This document shows positions 1 through 13,307 of a DNA stretch of 64,000 bases, one piece after another (the first letter of the stretch is position 1; each line of letters begins with the position of its first letter). The stretch is from Paramecium pentaurelia. Lineage: Eukaryota; Ciliophora; Oligohymenophorea; Peniculida; Parameciidae. Under the pieces are notes generated by a model, which had not been told where the DNA came from, did no database searches, and saw only the letters and a program-made list of their open reading frames with translations. The stretch lies in contig CAJJDO010000089.1 in the NCBI GenBank assembly GCA_905183005.1, positions 18,657-82,656 of the forward strand, read 5' to 3'. A program made the position numbers and the translations under genes.

Positions 1-223
1 TCATCACTCTTAAATTCTAAAATTTGTATAGTATATTCTAATTCTGTTTATGAATTCAAAATAGTATGAATTCACTTTTAAGTTAAGACTAATATAGTTG
101 ATTTTATTAATTTTCACACACAAAGATCCTCGAAATATAAATTAAAATATTTTTTTTAATTCATAAAACATTAGATTATTATTTTTTACTCAGTATTTAT
201 TATTTTTTCTAAAACAGTTGCAA

Positions 224-3200
224 ATGACAGACAAAACAATATCTTAGAAAGCAAGAAGTAAATTTACAAAATAAACAAGCCTTCAATTTCTAAGAGAATG
301 AATCTGAGATTGATATATGTGAGATATCAAAAGAAGATTACTCAAAAATATTTGATAAATCAATAAAATTTTATGAGTCCACGCATCAATATTATGTAGA
401 AAGAGTGATAGGAAATAAGATTTCCATATAATACGATAGATGAAAATAATGATTAATAAGAGAGTTATCATGTTTATCAGTTTAGAATATTTATTCTTTG
501 GTTGACAATGTAAAGGAATTGTTTAAGAATATTAATAATGAATTCTATCGAAAAATTACTGGACTTTTGGAGTGTGTATAAAAAAAAGAAAATATAACAC
601 ATTTTGAAAAATAGATTATACCAGACACTTGGGCCAATCGAATATAAAATTTAACAATTAAAATTGAAGAAAATGATAAATATGCCATTTTAATGAAACA
701 AGATTATAAAGTACTTATAATTTATGAATATGATATCTTTTCAAAATGTATATTATAATTAATTTCTATCTTTTGGATTTATATTGCTTTACTTAATTAA
801 CATAATATAATATAATATGGAATATATATATAAACACTTTGATTAGTTTTATACTCATTTCAACTCTCATTGGTTTGATTCTATATTTTGAGGGTGGTTC
901 GAATACATCAAAAAATATATTTTGTTTAATTAAACGATACAAATAATTTTTTTTTGTATCATTACAGTTCTTCAGGAATTAATACTGTATTCTTTGTAAC
1001 TAAGAATAATGCTGCTTTGATGTACATTATATGAAGAAAATTGATGGATATATTAATGATTATGAAAGCTTTGTAGTTAAATATAAGATCCCATAAAATA
1101 GATGCTTCATTATTAAAATAAAAATAAAATAAAATTTAGGTTTATCTTCTTAGGAATAAAATAAATTATGGAAAAATCAATTGATCAAGTACTTAGGCTA
1201 TACAAATAATCAAAGTTAATCAACATTAAAGTAAAATTATATGGTATAATGAACTCTTGATATTCCTTTCAATTATGCTTTAATCCTCTCTATAATACTT
1301 CACATAAGAACTTTATTGACTATAAAGTGTATTAAAATAAATCATATAGTAATTTTTATAGAAATTAAAACTATATGATAATCTTTATGCTGGCTACTTT
1401 AATTTTATTTTTGCAATTGAATTCTTTATAGCCATAGTTTTAATTCTATACAAAACTATCAACTTGATTTATTTAATGATTCAAAGTATATTGGAATAAT
1501 CTTAGTGTAAATTATTTATTTTAGCGATATTTTTACTTTAAGATTATCGATAGGGATCCCTATTATTTTTAATTGATCATGGAACGATTAAACATAGCGA
1601 AGTCTTTGTTTAATTAATAGATTTATTATTTATAAGTATTATTTTTAATACTTTAATTTTCCTTAAGACTTATGACTATTCAAATTAATAAAAAATTCAT
1701 ATAATTCTATTATAATCAGAATATCTTTATCATGATCTTGGTCTTGATGAATCATATTAATCCTTAATAAACAAGAAAAAATTAACAGCAATCTCTAAAA
1801 TCATTAATCTTTAGCATGCCCTTTGTTTATATCCATGCAAAAGACTTAGTTTATTTCTTAATTGCTACTTTACGATGTTATAATATTTGGGTTTTATAAA
1901 AATAACACTTTTTTTATTATTTTCTTTACCATTCTTTAGATCTGATAATATTTTTTAATTGATTTAAATAGAAGGCTAAATTTGATTTTTATATTTTATA
2001 CTTTATATCTACTATTTAAATGAAAAAAAAACTTTATTTTAAATTACCATAACATATTGGAAATAATTTTATTTATTGTTAGATCGGTAATATTGTCATC
2101 AAAATCAAACTTGTACATCTGATTAGAAATAGATTTAAGCATTTAGATGATAAAAATTGAAGCTATCATTATTTCGATAGAATACTATTAAATATCAAAT
2201 AATAATATAATGCAGAATAATAAGTGCAATCAATATCATAAAAAATTAAATTGAATAATGATAAATAATGATGAAAGCAAAATTCAGATTCAGAAAAATA
2301 GAAATCCTGCAAAATATGAGTATACTCATAGTTTATGATAATTATCTATCTATTCCACAAATAAAGTAAAAAGTTTCGCGTAAAATTAATAAGAATATAA
2401 TAAATCAATATTATAAGCTGCTTTTATGCAAATATTTGGAACATCTCAATTATAAATCAGTTTATTTTAAATGACACCTAGCTAGATCTTCAAATTGATT
2501 TTAAAATTGATTGTCATTGATATATTCATCCAACAGATTTGAATGAGATGGTATTATAATAGATTTATGTAATACGATTTAATAAAATAAATGCAAAGAT
2601 TATCGATGAAAATGGATAGTATATTTATGGATGCTATACAATTTATGAAGTAAGTTGATAGATGATATTATATTCAATTTTCCAAATCCATTATCTATGA
2701 GATTATAATTATTCCTTCTATCTAATGCTTTAAGAATAATCAAATTAATGATTTCAATTCCAACATTCACTTTTTCAAAAAAATTTGGTCCCTCAGATCA
2801 TATTTTGGTGATTCTAATATTTTTAACATATATTTATTAGTAATATCATCTTGTTCACATGATATTTTTTGAGTAGAATCACACTTGTAATTATAGACTA
2901 TAACAAAATCTAATGAAGTTATTATATATTACTTAATAGAAGTATGCCAGGGATATATGATAAATTAATTATTCAGTTGAAAACTATTTGCAATTTTCTT
3001 TCTTCATCATCATATTATGTGTCCTTTATTCTTGGAACATGAATAAAGCTAATGCTTTTGAAATCATGACAGAATTCTATTCTGTAGATGTTCAAACCTA
3101 ATTGGTTATGAAGTACAAAAGAAGAATTGAATCAAAAAATATCCAGAAGTTATTTCAAATATTATTTGGCAAGCCTTATTTAAGTTTCTCTCTCCATAAT

Positions 3201-3242
3201 TAATAATTAAAATTAATTATCAGGTTCTAACCCAATATGTGA
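224..3242 (+). pseudogene. Degraded multi-pass membrane protein gene
   Basis: I do not recognise the family. Read with TAA/TAG as Gln, several long TGA-free frames follow each other with shifts: 477-842 (121 codons), 836-1252 (138 codons), 1579-1962 (127 codons) and 3043-3242. They carry ordinary soluble sequence followed by strongly hydrophobic stretches, for example ISIFWIYIALL, LISFILISTLIGLILYF and MPFVYIHAKDLVYFLI, so a polytopic membrane protein is likely. A possible start is the ATG at 224 followed by a 37-nt GT...AG intron (258-294), which joins to a readable exon ending at a TGA near 438. Frame changes and stops between segments that are not all explained by short introns suggest decay. 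The last segment (WNMNKANAFEIMTEFYSVDV...) looks cytosolic. The 3' part is copied across the N at 3938. Confidence 0.45.
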
Positions 3243-3937
3243 ATAAATATTTTTATTATACATTTAATTTAATTACCACATAGTAATATTCAAATATATA
3301 GAACTAATTTTATAAATTAAATAAAACATTTTTATCATAAATATAGAGGTCTGTTTGGCTTACAACACCAACTATTGTACTCATAGTTAGATTTCGTTTC
3401 TATGGCATAAACTTGCACAATTACTCTATTAATGAATAATAATATCCTTCTCTATCAAGTAAATAAAATAGGATTAATATTATTGACTTAAGATATGAGA
3501 GAATTAAAATTTTATATATAAAATAATCAAAATTTGAATATCTAACTTATGAAGTACAAATTCAGAATTTAGACAGGCTTTGATTAGTATGCATTAAATT
3601 TATTCGAACTTCTCAAATGAAAAGTGATAAAATCTTAATTTTTATCATTTAAAATAACAATATGATATCAATTTGAAATAAAATTGAATTGGAACTAAAC
3701 TAAATTTAGGTTAAGGGATTAATTTCATTTGATTAAACAATATTTAAAGTTTTAAAAAATTTATTCATATTCAAATCATTAGACTAAATATAGTTTCCTA
3801 CTCTTAAATAACATAATAATGTATGATTATCTTAAGAAATACGTAAAATTGTAATTGAATGATCGAAAATTGATTTTTTTTAAATTATTTTAGATCCCTT
3901 TTTAATGAATATCGTCTTTGGTTAGTTTTATATTTAC
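2813..3937. repeat. Direct duplicate A, copy 1 (1125 nt)
   Basis: This segment reappears at 3939-5063, separated only by one N at 3938. The copies look identical base for base in the lines I compared, including non-coding DNA. Identity up to an N points to overlapping contig ends that were not merged, not to a biological tandem repeat. Confidence 0.9.
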
Positions 3938-3938
3938 N

Positions 3939-5063
3939 TCTAATATTTTTAACATATATTTATTAGTAATATCATCTTGTTCACATGATATTTTTTGAGT
4001 AGAATCACACTTGTAATTATAGACTATAACAAAATCTAATGAAGTTATTATATATTACTTAATAGAAGTATGCCAGGGATATATGATAAATTAATTATTC
4101 AGTTGAAAACTATTTGCAATTTTCTTTCTTCATCATCATATTATGTGTCCTTTATTCTTGGAACATGAATAAAGCTAATGCTTTTGAAATCATGACAGAA
4201 TTCTATTCTGTAGATGTTCAAACCTAATTGGTTATGAAGTACAAAAGAAGAATTGAATCAAAAAATATCCAGAAGTTATTTCAAATATTATTTGGCAAGC
4301 CTTATTTAAGTTTCTCTCTCCATAATTAATAATTAAAATTAATTATCAGGTTCTAACCCAATATGTGAATAAATATTTTTATTATACATTTAATTTAATT
4401 ACCACATAGTAATATTCAAATATATAGAACTAATTTTATAAATTAAATAAAACATTTTTATCATAAATATAGAGGTCTGTTTGGCTTACAACACCAACTA
4501 TTGTACTCATAGTTAGATTTCGTTTCTATGGCATAAACTTGCACAATTACTCTATTAATGAATAATAATATCCTTCTCTATCAAGTAAATAAAATAGGAT
4601 TAATATTATTGACTTAAGATATGAGAGAATTAAAATTTTATATATAAAATAATCAAAATTTGAATATCTAACTTATGAAGTACAAATTCAGAATTTAGAC
4701 AGGCTTTGATTAGTATGCATTAAATTTATTCGAACTTCTCAAATGAAAAGTGATAAAATCTTAATTTTTATCATTTAAAATAACAATATGATATCAATTT
4801 GAAATAAAATTGAATTGGAACTAAACTAAATTTAGGTTAAGGGATTAATTTCATTTGATTAAACAATATTTAAAGTTTTAAAAAATTTATTCATATTCAA
4901 ATCATTAGACTAAATATAGTTTCCTACTCTTAAATAACATAATAATGTATGATTATCTTAAGAAATACGTAAAATTGTAATTGAATGATCGAAAATTGAT
5001 TTTTTTTAAATTATTTTAGATCCCTTTTTAATGAATATCGTCTTTGGTTAGTTTTATATTTAC
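3939..5063. repeat. Direct duplicate A, copy 2
   Basis: Second copy of 2813-3937, offset +1126. It repeats the last readable segment of the membrane protein relic at 4169-4368. After 5063 the sequence becomes unique. Confidence 0.9.
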
Positions 5064-8000
5064 AGTCAATTAATTATAATTAAATGTTAATGTAAGTTAT
5101 ATTCACTTATAATCGATAATACTCGATTTCCAGTTAATATCCTAAATTTCAATATTTATCTGGAAATCAAAAACTCAAAATCTTTGTCAACTATAAATAT
5201 AAAATAATTAACAAGTATTATCTGTTGACAACACTAAAATAAAAACTTATGTAGGAGAAACTTAACGCTAATAAATATCTTCATCAGATACTATCTAACC
5301 TTTTGAAAATTAATTTTAATTATATGGATCATATACTCTAATTGTTTCATCCTTCCAAAAGTACTATTTAATGCAAAATTTAAATTTAAGTAAGTGAATA
5401 AACTTCTACTTTTTGAAATTATTCAACCTTCTTACTACTATATGTCTAATTTATAGAAATTCTTTAGAATTGGATATTCACTATTTATTTGATTATTAAA
5501 TTAAATTTATTTAACTATAAAAATTTTTGGATATTTCTTTTATTGAAATTTAATTTAATAAATCAAAATAAAATTTCAATAAATTTCCTTTTAAAATCAT
5601 AATTTATCGTTAAAGTTCCTAAATTAAAATACCTTTAGTTTTTTTTGAGTTTCCGTTTAATCACATTTACTATTCACTATATTGATCTTATTCTAAGAAT
5701 TATTGTTATCTTTATACAATTTCATTATTTGCATTCATATACTTCAATTATTCAAAAACCTTGATGTTCTTGTTTTAAATCATTTTTCTAATTAAACTCT
5801 GGTAATACTTAATGACTCAAATTCGAAAAGTAATTTACCTTTGTTTTCAAATTTGAAAAGGCTAGGATAAATATTGATTTTCCTTTATTTGTTATTCATG
5901 CTGAAATAGCAACAAATAAAACTTCCTTTATTATAAAAGGAAAATGATATTAATTTCTATATTTATATTACTGAAAATAATTTATTGTAAAAATAATTCC
6001 TAAATGAAAAAACCAAAATATATTATTTAATTTTTGTTTAAGTTTTCAAAATTTCAAGAATTTACAATGAAAGTTCAATTATCATTTATTGTCAAAAATT
6101 AGAAAAAAATCATTTACTCCAAATTCATAAATGATTATTTACTGTTGTTATTTTCTTAGACTTTATGTTTCGAATTTACAAGTATTAAGGATTATTACTT
6201 ATCATAACAACAAAAAAAGATTCTTAACATTGCAATTCTCATTGTTTATATTAAAATTATTGTTATTCAAAATTTTAAATTTATCATTAAGGATAATAAT
6301 AGCTATTGTTGATTATTACTAAATACTGACAAGTTATCTTTGAATTTTCTACTAAAAATAGAATATCTATGTTTAATATGTGTCAAAATCCTATTATCAT
6401 AATTATTTACAGATATTAACTAATATATCATACGATCCTCTGATCATCCATTAATTGATTTCCTTTTTTTTAAGATTAACAATAGTGCAGATCAGTAATA
6501 TAATGTATAGATTTGCCAAACAATAAATAATATCATCTAATTACGAAATTTTTCCTTTATCATAAACTAAAAATCAAATAATATTTCAATTCAAAAATCA
6601 TCTTTTATTCCTATAACAATGTTTGTAATTTCCTTAATTTTAGTGGAAAGTGAAATCATTTTTAGATTCACTGAATTAATTTAGTTTGAATAACCAATAT
6701 TCCTTTTAAAAAATATGAAAAATCTTATTAAAGATCTTCTTAAAATAGAATAATGGATTTTCATTAAATTTCAGCTTCTGAATTAATTTTGAACATTTAG
6801 TATTTTATGTTAAATTATAACATCATCATATTTTCAAGATTTATGATTCATTTCGATATCTTCCATAATTTTCTTAATTAAGATACTTAAGTCAAAAGAA
6901 TTTTTCTAAAAAATTACTAGAACTTTCATATTAAGAAAAAGATTATCTTTTTATATTAGAATAGATCTTCAGAAGTCTAAAAAAGAGAGGTAGGTATTCA
7001 TTTAAATTTATTAATAATTTAATTTTGATATCTATTTTATTCTATATTTATATTGTTCATTAGATAATACATTCTGATGAATATGATCGATCATTTGCTA
7101 CTCAAACTTTATTTCCATTTTCGTTTTCTTTTTATTATATCTATTTGTTTTCAGGTAACTCATGTTATTCTTGATTGCTTAGATTATTATCTACCTCAAA
7201 ACTAACTTTTGCTAAATATTTCATTTATTATCCTATCACTATTTGCTTCTAAATAATTAAAAATAATCAATGGATATTCAGTACCTACTACCCAGTATAT
7301 ATTATTTCTGAATTATTTTTCTTCTTGCAATAATTAATCTGCAAACTTCCTAAATCTTGATTTTGGTTTATTAATCAAATTAGCTTATTTATTTTTACTA
7401 AACATCTACCAAAATGAACTAACAGAAGTTAAGGAAATACAGAAATTATAGAATCAATTGTCTAAATACTTAGGTAACGGAGAATTGCAATTAAGTCCAA
7501 TCTTTTAGTGTTTCTCTTGTTGGCTTAAACCGAAAAAAAATAAGGAATTGAAGACGTTCTTATGATTTTATTATCAAATATATACTTTAAAACTATTCAA
7601 AACTAAAGTTTCTCTTGAATTTGAATAATTTCTTATTATTTTGACAGAATTATCTTGTCTTTGTTCTTTTTCACTTTTTTTTGCTAGTTCATTAATTTTA
7701 TTGAGGATAGCTACTGCTGATGCTAATTGGATTAGTCTTAGACCTTTTAAAAACCTATCTTTTGATAATCTAGCTAAAGATATGTTTGATTTTTTAATCA
7801 TTCTTTTTAATATCATCAAAAATTACCTTAAGCCATCTGAATTTAGAATAGATTAAATAATTTATGTATTAAAGGAATTCAAAGATTACCATAAATTTTA
7901 ACTGTTGAACAATATGCATTATAAATATAACAAATAACAGATTAATAATCTTTTTGGAAATTCAGATAATAGATATATTATGCAGATTATCTCTTTAAGC

Positions 8001-8530
8001 ATGATTTGAAAATAAATGAAAAGTAATAAGTATTATTATGTTTATATAGATATGAATTATATAATGTATTTTGAAAAGGTATTTTCTTACTTACATATTT
8101 ATTATGGTTTAAACTAAAAATATTGTTTATTGTTAATAGCTCATTACAAAATAGTGGTTATAGTGCTAATGAGGAAACAATTAATGAATATATGTCTACA
8201 TATCATGGATTTAAAATTTTAACAATTAGATTGATTTAATTTAATTATGTAACTTAAAATTAAGTAATGTTTGCTAAAAAATATTATTAACCTTTGATCC
8301 TAGAAGGTCATCTTATTCTTAAGTAATATTAAAATAATAAGAAACCATAATTGATGATGGAGTTCTTTTTAAGAATGAGAAGAATTATCTTTTCTTAATA
8401 ATTATGAAATAATCAACTAAGAGGTTGATACATAATTTATGCCTGCTATTGCAAAACAAAAAAATATTTATTTTTAAATTCATTTAACAAATTACAATTT
8501 TTTTAATTTTTTAATTAATTAATATTCAAT
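5064..8530. other. AT-rich stretch without a confident gene
   Basis: I see no frame with convincing coding character from 5064 to 7500. Around 7574-7819 the minus strand holds an 81-codon frame (M at 7819) rich in Lys, Leu and Ile, and the plus strand is also open there, so neither can be trusted. At 8010-8450 plus-strand pieces such as GYSANEETINEYMSTYHGF may be upstream exons of the ORF at 8531, but I could not join them cleanly. Confidence 0.4.
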
Positions 8531-9181
8531 ATGATACTTATAGTTAAAAAGGAAGATAATTTCAAAATCTATAAAAAATTTTTCCAAACAATACAATTGC
8601 TTTTATTTCAAAAGATATTTACCATAAGGATATATCAAACTTTTATTGAAGAAATTAGTATGCCAAAACTTGGTTAAGTTTTAGCTTAAGATAGTTTCAC
8701 TTGTTAACTAGTCTTGATGTTAAAGTATGTGGCACTAAATTATAATTATCATTTTATTGAGAATTAATTATTACATTATATTGTATCCATGTATTACCCA
8801 GATTTAAAAAATATAAAAATGAATATCTTTCATAAATTTGAGTTCAAAGAAGATATTAATTAATTTTAACTTCCTATGTAAAATTTGAAATTAATTTATG
8901 GATAATTATTAAAGAGAGCCAATAAAAAATGTAGGTTGAATAATATCCTATATGAAATTTCTAGAATTTAATTTATTCTCGAATAATCATTTGGAAGATG
9001 TATTCTGTAATGTAGTTATTAGTTAGGAAAGAAATTATCGAAAAATTCTAATGATATTTTTATTGATAGAATAACGGAAACAAATAGATTAGTTGTCTAA
9101 CCAGCAGAATAATTATACCAAGACTAAGTCTAAGAGCATTATCTGAATAAACCTTTAGATATCCTTAAAAAGCATGATTGA
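8531..9181 (+). CDS. Hypothetical protein, 216 aa
   Basis: With ciliate code (TAA/TAG = Gln) the ATG at 8531 opens a 216-codon frame closed by TGA at 9179. Chance frames of this length without TGA are uncommon at this base composition, and the composition is protein-like: basic N-terminus, central HFIENQLLHYIVSMYYPDLK, C-terminal QEHYLNKPLDILKKHD. There is no signal peptide, membrane segment or family motif that I recognise. The true gene may be longer, because readable pieces lie upstream at 8010-8450, in which case the ATG at 8531 is internal. Function unknown. Confidence 0.45.
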
Positions 9182-10187
9182 ATAAATAATATAATAATAA
9201 ATAGATTATTTTATCATTTTTATTAATAAGTATTTAAATAGTAATCAATCTTTTAAATTTAAAAATATTTCTGAAATAAACCGTTTAAACAAAGCTAATC
9301 TTTTAGCCTTTTTTATTAATTCATTTGATTTCGAAAAATAATTTCAAGTTTAAATAAAAATACATTTAGGCAACTGTTTACAAAATTGAAATTAATTCAA
9401 CTCTAAATAAAATTTTATAAGTGAGATATAAAATAAATTTAAAAAAAGTGAAACTCAATTTCTATCATATTTATGTAGCATAATTTCAGTTCAATTCAGG
9501 AGTAATTAGTTAAATTTCAATATCAATAGAAATTATACACATTTTTCTTGTATGAGTATTTTTACAAAGATTTAAATGATTATACATTTTGTATTCTATT
9601 TTCGATTTATATCAATACACTTTCTCTGCTGATAATATATTCAAAATAACTATATATTGAATCTAAAAATTAATCTTAGTTTTTAAAATTATTCAAACAC
9701 TTCAGTAGATGAGTTAATTTGTTGATAAAATCTTTAGTTTTCTATGATTTAAAAAATGAAAAATAATATTAATAATTCTTAAAGTATAATTGAGGAGAAA
9801 TAAATTTGGTTTAATAATACAAAATATTTTTATGTAACTTATAAAACATAATAATCCTTAGTTTTTATATAGATTATGTAGGATATCTATGAATATTATC
9901 AAAGTATTACAAGATATAAAATAAAAAAATTATTTTTCATCTAAATAACAAATTAAATTTATCCTAGATTAATAAATTAATTAAAGGATCAATATTAAAG
10001 TTATAGCTTAAATTATATATATAAATATTTTTTAATTAAATGGTTATTATTAAAACTATAGTTAACTAATTAAAAATGAAAATTTTGAACAACACAAACA
10101 GAATTCTTAATTTATTCATTCAAATCATATAATTTTACATTTTTTACTATTATTTTTTAATTATAATAATTTAAAATTCTAATTAAA
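9182..10187. other. AT-rich intergenic stretch
   Basis: Very AT-rich sequence with frequent TGA in all frames. I see no gene, RNA or repeat in it. Confidence 0.5.
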
Positions 10188-10855
10188 TGTCTTCATATAG
10201 GAGGAGCAGGTGTAATGATTGGAGATCTTTTATGGAAATTATCTTTAAAAGAACAAAAAGACACAAAGAATCAACAGTACATATATTCATTATTAGATAA
10301 TGATGATTATCATAGAGTTGTTTTTATAGATTTTGATGATCTAATGATTAATGAGGTTAAGAAAAATAAACAAATTCATTTTAAAAAAAAGATAATTTAT
10401 TACTGGTAAAGAGGATGCCTGTAATAATTTTTTAGAGGTTATACTTTGGGTAGAAATTTGATATATGACTGTTCAGAATCTATTCGGAAGGAAGTTGTAA
10501 AAATAGATTATTTAGATCAATTTTTAATAATTTCATCAATAAGTGGAGAAACTGGATCAGGATTTACATCATTACAATTAGAAAATTAACAGAGGATTAT
10601 GGAAAGAAAATAAAATGTAATATATTTTGAATTAATAAGCATCTTTTATTGAATTCATTAAGTAAAATAATGAAAAATACCAATTTTTTTATGATTAATA
10701 TTTACAATTTAATAGTCCCATTTTATAATTAAATTGAAAGAAAATGGAAAACCCTAATTCAACATTTTTCAAGAAGCAGTAATGTCATTTTTCACTCTAT
10801 TACAGTATTTTCAACCTACATAAAAGTAAATTGTAGTAAAATATTGATAGATGAG
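10188..10855 (+). pseudogene. Alpha-tubulin-like pseudogene (N-terminal half)
   Basis: Tubulin is the GTP-binding subunit of microtubules. The relic follows alpha-tubulin in order: HIGGAGVMIGDLLWKLS matches the N-terminal HIGQAGVQIGNACWELY; VVFIDFDDLMINEV matches the AVFVDLEPTVIDEV region; after a frame change ITGKEDACNNFLEGYTLGR matches ITGKEDAANNYARGHYTIG; then SGETGSGFTSLQLE matches the GTP-binding GGTGSGFTSLLME loop. The FTS after that loop is alpha-type. After another shift KLTEDYGKKIK matches LSVDYGKKSK and TNFFMINIYN matches the CAFMVDNEAIYDIC region. At least two frameshifts, no clear initiator, and loss of everything after about residue 230 make it non-functional. The degree of divergence suggests a divergent or old copy rather than a recent one. 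Confidence 0.8.
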
Positions 10856-11679
10856 AAATTAGAAAATAAAAATTTTAACCTGGTTTATATTTACAGATGA
10901 AATAATATGAAAAAATAACTGATGATTTCTGAAAAAATATGATCTATATTTTATTTATTTTTATCAATTTAAAAAATTAATGATATTCTATAATATAGTT
11001 TCCCCAGATATGGAATACATAATTAAAATAACATATTATAATTATAGATTTAATTTAAAATAACCAAGTTATATCTAAAGCATTATTAGAATAAGTTACT
11101 ATTATCTCAAATTACTTCGAGTAAGATTTACACTCTATCAACAAGTTTAAATGAGATAGACAGTATTATTCAGATATTCTAATTAAGTTGGTGTATAAAT
11201 AATTTAAATGGCGGCACATTAAGTATTTGAAGGATTTGGTGTACTGGTGGGAATACCTTAATACCTTTAAATCTTTAACTTTCACAACGTTATTCAGTAA
11301 GAATTACAAAATTTATTAAATTTGTAAAGTGTACTACTCCTCTATTAAACAAATAAATTAGAATATTGATCACTTAATTTATAATTAAATGTTATCTTTA
11401 ATTGAAAAAAATTTAGGATAAATTGAATTTATGAATTCATATCACCATTGGTTTTTTAATCTTGAATCATCTATTATGCATTTTATTATTTCTAATTTTC
11501 TTGTAAAATTTACAAATTTATTCAACCGATTTTTTTTCGAAAAAAATGCTAGATTAAATAATACTTTTATTAAAAACTAAAAAATAATCATTAAGAATAT
11601 GATGTTAAATTTATTTTTTATGATAAATAAACTTATTTTTAATCAAAGATATCTAGAATTAGTTAAAAACTAGTTTAAT
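10856..11679. other. Intergenic stretch
   Basis: No convincing coding frame. The C-terminal half of the tubulin relic is not detectable here. Confidence 0.4.
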
Positions 11680-12560
11680 TCACTTGTTATCTAATATAAA
11701 AGCTAGAAAAATTACCATACCCCCCGAAGACTTGAACTCGAATCCTTCGTCTGAAGTAGGTATGCTACAACAGATTTTTGAATTTAATTATCTCATCTTA
11801 ATAACTATACATATACACTTGATAGCATGTATAAATTATTGGGTTAAAGTGGGAATATGTAATAAATTCTTAAAAATTGAAAAGTCAATTTTTTAAATCG
11901 CAAGATAGATTGTTTTAAATTCCTACTTCTTCCAATTTACTTCAAATAATAACACTATCCTAAAATTTGTTCCATCTCTAGCGTATTTATAATAATGACT
12001 GCAAGTTGCAATTTCTGGATTCACACTAATATCTTCTCCATCAAATATCCATACACTTAAGAAACCATCAAGTGAATCTTAGGCTATAACTAATGCCTTT
12101 GTGCGTATCTTTACTTTACAAATCATTATAACATTATACTGTTTTTTAATTAGTTATTGTTCCTGAACTATCTATAAAATTAAAAAAAGTCTCTCTACCA
12201 CGTTGTAATTAGGTACGCAAGGTTGTCTCAAAAACACAACTTTTTTCAGTACCAATACATTCTTGAATCTATGCTTCACATGCTTAATTATCTTATGCTT
12301 CGACATTTTTGAACATTATCTTCGTATACAGTTGTTTATGTAGCTCATGCTGTATTTGGGTAAAATTCTGGATAAGCAAAAAAAGTCTCTTTTGTTCATT
12401 TAAATTTTTACTATCACAGTTCATTTGGCTAATAAGGATCTTATGTATGAATATTTGTACTTAATGTTCCAATTTTTAATTCTTTTAGATCTTGTTGTTG
12501 AATTCATTGGTATACACAGTATGAATTTATTGATATCCAGAGCATAAAATTTATATTTAA
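11680..12560 (-). pseudogene. Broken gene of unknown family
   Basis: Minus-strand coding character is clear in ciliate code. Pieces in order are QQDLKELKIGTLSTNIHT, then ECIGTEKSCVFETTLRTQ followed by QRGRETFFNFIDSSGTITN, then ALVIAQDSLDGFLSVWIFDG and RIVLLFEVNWKKQE. The last two blocks join cleanly if a 31-nt GT...AG intron is removed near 12130-12165; upstream there are at least two frame changes and an in-frame TGA that introns do not explain. The final frame stays TGA-free to 11680, but the real end is probably near 11930. The cysteine spacing suggests a secreted or extracellular domain, but I do not recognise it. Probably a pseudogene. Confidence 0.5.
11716..11764 (-). ncRNA. tRNA-like structured element, probably a tRNA relic
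   Basis: A GC-rich patch in AT-rich DNA. On the minus strand AGTTCAAGTCT (complement of 11728-11738) matches the tRNA B-box consensus GGTTCRANTCC at most positions, and TAGCATACC resembles an A box about 25 nt upstream. CATACC at 11716-11721 can pair with GGTATG at 11759-11764, and CGAAG at 11725-11729 with CTTCG at 11745-11749; an alternative inner stem is CTTC 11745-11748 with GAAG 11753-11756. The interval is too short for a full cloverleaf, so a truncated tRNA or tRNA-derived element is the best guess. Confidence 0.35.
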
Positions 12561-13307
12561 TAAATAAAGAAAAAGATAGTTGAAAAAAGATTTATCAATG
12601 ATAAAACCTAAGTTATTAAAATTAGCCACACAGAAAAATTGCTTTTCAGAGAATTATCTTCATAATTTGCTTTTGGTTTATTTGATTCTTATTCCAATAA
12701 CCCTATAAAATTATTGGTTCTAAATATTTCAAATAAAAAAAATGAAATTTGAACTATTCAAATATTTATTTTATAAATCCATTCAACCAAAATTATTATG
12801 ATAAATTAAAAAAATAGCATGCATCATATTAGATCCACAGAGAATAATCATTTCGGTTGTGTAAATTTTAATAAAATTTTAAGGTAGTATTTTGAAAACT
12901 AAGCATACTTACCTTGATTCAATATGTTTTAGTAGAAATATAAAATTAATAATTGATCAATTTATTGTAATATAACATAGAAAAGCTTCTATGTTTAATG
13001 GGCATTATTTATGATTATCGAATTGTCACCAATAAAACAGCACAATATGACTAATTCAATAAATATGTTAAATTGTTAAATTGGTATTTTAAATAAGATA
13101 CAATATTTATATATATTTTATTGAAGTAGCTATAGTATTGTAAATAGATAAGATTATTTAAGGATATCAATTATATTTGACAAATTAATCATATATCATC
13201 AGGTTTGGTATTATGTTAAAAATACATTTCAAATTCATTAAAAACTTTTCATGATTGAATTCTGAAATAATTAAATCCGTAAAAATTATATTTAAAAATA
13301 TTAAAAA
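12561..13307. other. Intergenic stretch, upstream of the Cys-rich gene
   Basis: AT-rich, no coding frame seen. It should contain the promoter of the gene starting at 13308, but no motif can be named. Confidence 0.4.

Noticed and set aside
6131..6322. 63-aa hydrophobic ORF
   Set aside because: Composition is that of translated AT-rich DNA (Leu, Ile, Tyr, Phe); no coding signs around it.
10215..10409. 64-aa ORF as an independent small gene
   Set aside because: It is the first readable segment of the tubulin relic; alignment continues upstream of its ATG and downstream in other frames.
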